Assembly: GCA_018985235.1 (NCBI GenBank)
Contig: JADGIG010000137.1
Location: 1-16,264 of the forward strand
DNA: 16,264 bases
Source of the DNA: Sanchytrium tribonematis
Lineage: Eukaryota > Sanchytriomycota > Sanchytriomycetes > Sanchytriales > Sanchytriaceae
Direction of reading: 5' to 3'
The notes below the pieces were generated by a model. It worked only from the letters and a program-made list of their open reading frames with translations, was not told the DNA's origin and did no database searches. Below, piece by piece: positions 15,610 through 16,264 of the stretch. The translations under genes and the position numbers were made by a program. Position 1 is the stretch's first letter; every line of letters begins with the position of its first letter.

Positions 15610-16264
15610 TAAATTCCATCCTTCCATCCTTTATGTTTGCGCGATATCCCAAACTCTCTAGAGAGTCTTTAGTGTTGATGTTAACATCTTTCAAGTCCAT
15701 TTTTTTAATAAATTCACCATATTTTTCCACCTTTGACATTCTACTTATTGCAAATATAGAAGGCTCGCGTGTAAATGGTATATTTTGATCATATTGCGAA
15801 CATTCAAGCAAAAGAATCAAGAGACCATAGCCGTCAAATGAATCTAATATTTCTCGATCTACTAAACATGAGATTATATTTAGTAGCATTGGTTTTTTCT
15901 GGTGCAATTGACTTACTTTAACCACTTTATCTTTAAGCCTAGAGGGCTGCGTTCTTATGAGCTTAAGAATTTTTTCACAAAGACACAACAGTTTGACAGA
16001 CTTGATTCCATGTTCTAAAACTAACAGATCAAGTATATCAATTAGTGTAGAAGAAATTTCTAAATGTTCTAAAAGGCCGTCGATCCTAGAAGAAAGTGCA
16101 ATTTTTTTCATGTGCAACAAATCGTATAAAAGTTTGTTGTCGGATACTAACATCAAAAAGTTGCTATCAATGTCTTGCAATTTGAGAATAAAGTCCTCCA
16201 ACAACTCATTATGTATTTGTTGAGATAGGACTTTGTTCCAATTAATTAATTTCAAACATTCAGA
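15599..16264 (-). CDS. Ataxin-10 family protein, C-terminal part only
   Basis: An open minus-strand frame enters at the right window edge and ends at a TGA at 15601-15599, about 221 codons seen. Ataxin-10 is an armadillo-type helical repeat protein linked to cytokinesis and cilia in animals; its conserved C-terminal domain is what is visible. Matching blocks are LKDKVVKVSQLHQKKPMLLNII (charged helix, then the Leu-rich helix), GYGLLILLLECSQYDQNIPF (family GIPLLL--C--D--NPF), TREPSIFAISRM (family -REWAIFAIRN-) and the ending LESLGYRANIKDGRMEF (family L---G------GK---). There is no ATG near the edge, so the N-terminus lies outside. It is convergent with VPS18, overlapping by 11 bp. Confidence 0.85.
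   Translation of the reverse strand, partial: SECLKLINWNKVLSQQIHNELLEDFILKLQDIDSNFLMLVSDNKLLYDLLHMKKIALSSRIDGLLEHLEISSTLIDILDLLVLEHGIKSVKLLCLCEKILKLIRTQPSRLKDKVVKVSQLHQKKPMLLNIISCLVDREILDSFDGYGLLILLLECSQYDQNIPFTREPSIFAISRMSKVEKYGEFIKKMDLKDVNINTKDSLESLGYRANIKDGRMEFIKQ
15608..15613 (+). terminator. Poly(A) signal AATAAA overlapping the VPS18 stop
   Basis: The last two bases of the TAA stop begin AATAAA. The signal lies within the coding region of the convergent ataxin-10 gene. Confidence 0.55.

Noticed and set aside
1-16264. Chlorarachniophyte nucleomorph origin, suggested by 19-nt introns
   Set aside because: Genes for mitochondrial porin, complex I, pyrimidine synthesis and endosomal tethering belong in a full nuclear genome, not in a nucleomorph that mostly keeps housekeeping and plastid functions.

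Overview
This is a gene-dense stretch of a eukaryotic nuclear genome: 13 protein-coding genes in 16.3 kb, AT-rich by eye, standard genetic code (TAA, TAG and TGA all end genes). Products are mitochondrial (VDAC porin, succinyl-CoA ligase beta, complex I NDUFS8), endomembrane (Vps18, a Ted1/MPPE1-like phosphoesterase) and housekeeping (cytosolic GluRS, orotate phosphoribosyltransferase, a DUF155/RMD1 protein, ataxin-10). A stand-alone URA5-type OPRTase, a GluRS not fused to ProRS and a Ted1-like enzyme fit a fungus or close fungal relative with a reduced genome. Complex I argues against Microsporidia. A possible FBF1-like coiled-coil protein would fit a flagellated lineage, but that identity is weak. 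The species cannot be named from the sequence.

Layout, left to right: an acidic Ser-rich protein running off the left edge (-); an empty 275-bp gap; VDAC (-), Ted1-like (-), coiled-coil protein (-) and succinyl-CoA ligase beta (-), a tandem run separated by about 20-50 bp; divergently, an unrecognised 630-residue protein (+); NDUFS8 (-) and GluRS (-); divergently, URA5 (+); RMD1-like DUF155 (-); VPS18 (+), whose start overlaps the RMD1-like start; ataxin-10 (-), whose 3' end overlaps the VPS18 3' end and which runs off the right edge. No transposon, CRISPR array, tRNA or rRNA was seen.

The most striking feature is the introns. Six genes (VDAC, succinyl-CoA ligase, NDUFS8, GluRS, RMD1-like, VPS18) are each broken by exactly one GT...AG insertion of exactly 19 nt, and removing it restores a conserved protein. 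The six align without gaps to a 3' half close to A-T-T-(A/C)-A-Y-N-TAG, with an invariant A six bases from the 3' end as the likely branch point. Nineteen is not a multiple of three, so every retained intron shifts the frame and soon meets a stop.

The second theme is extreme compaction of 3' ends: AATAAA overlaps the stop codon itself in six genes and lies within about 20 nt of it in two more. Neighbouring transcripts must therefore overlap, in tandem and tail to tail.
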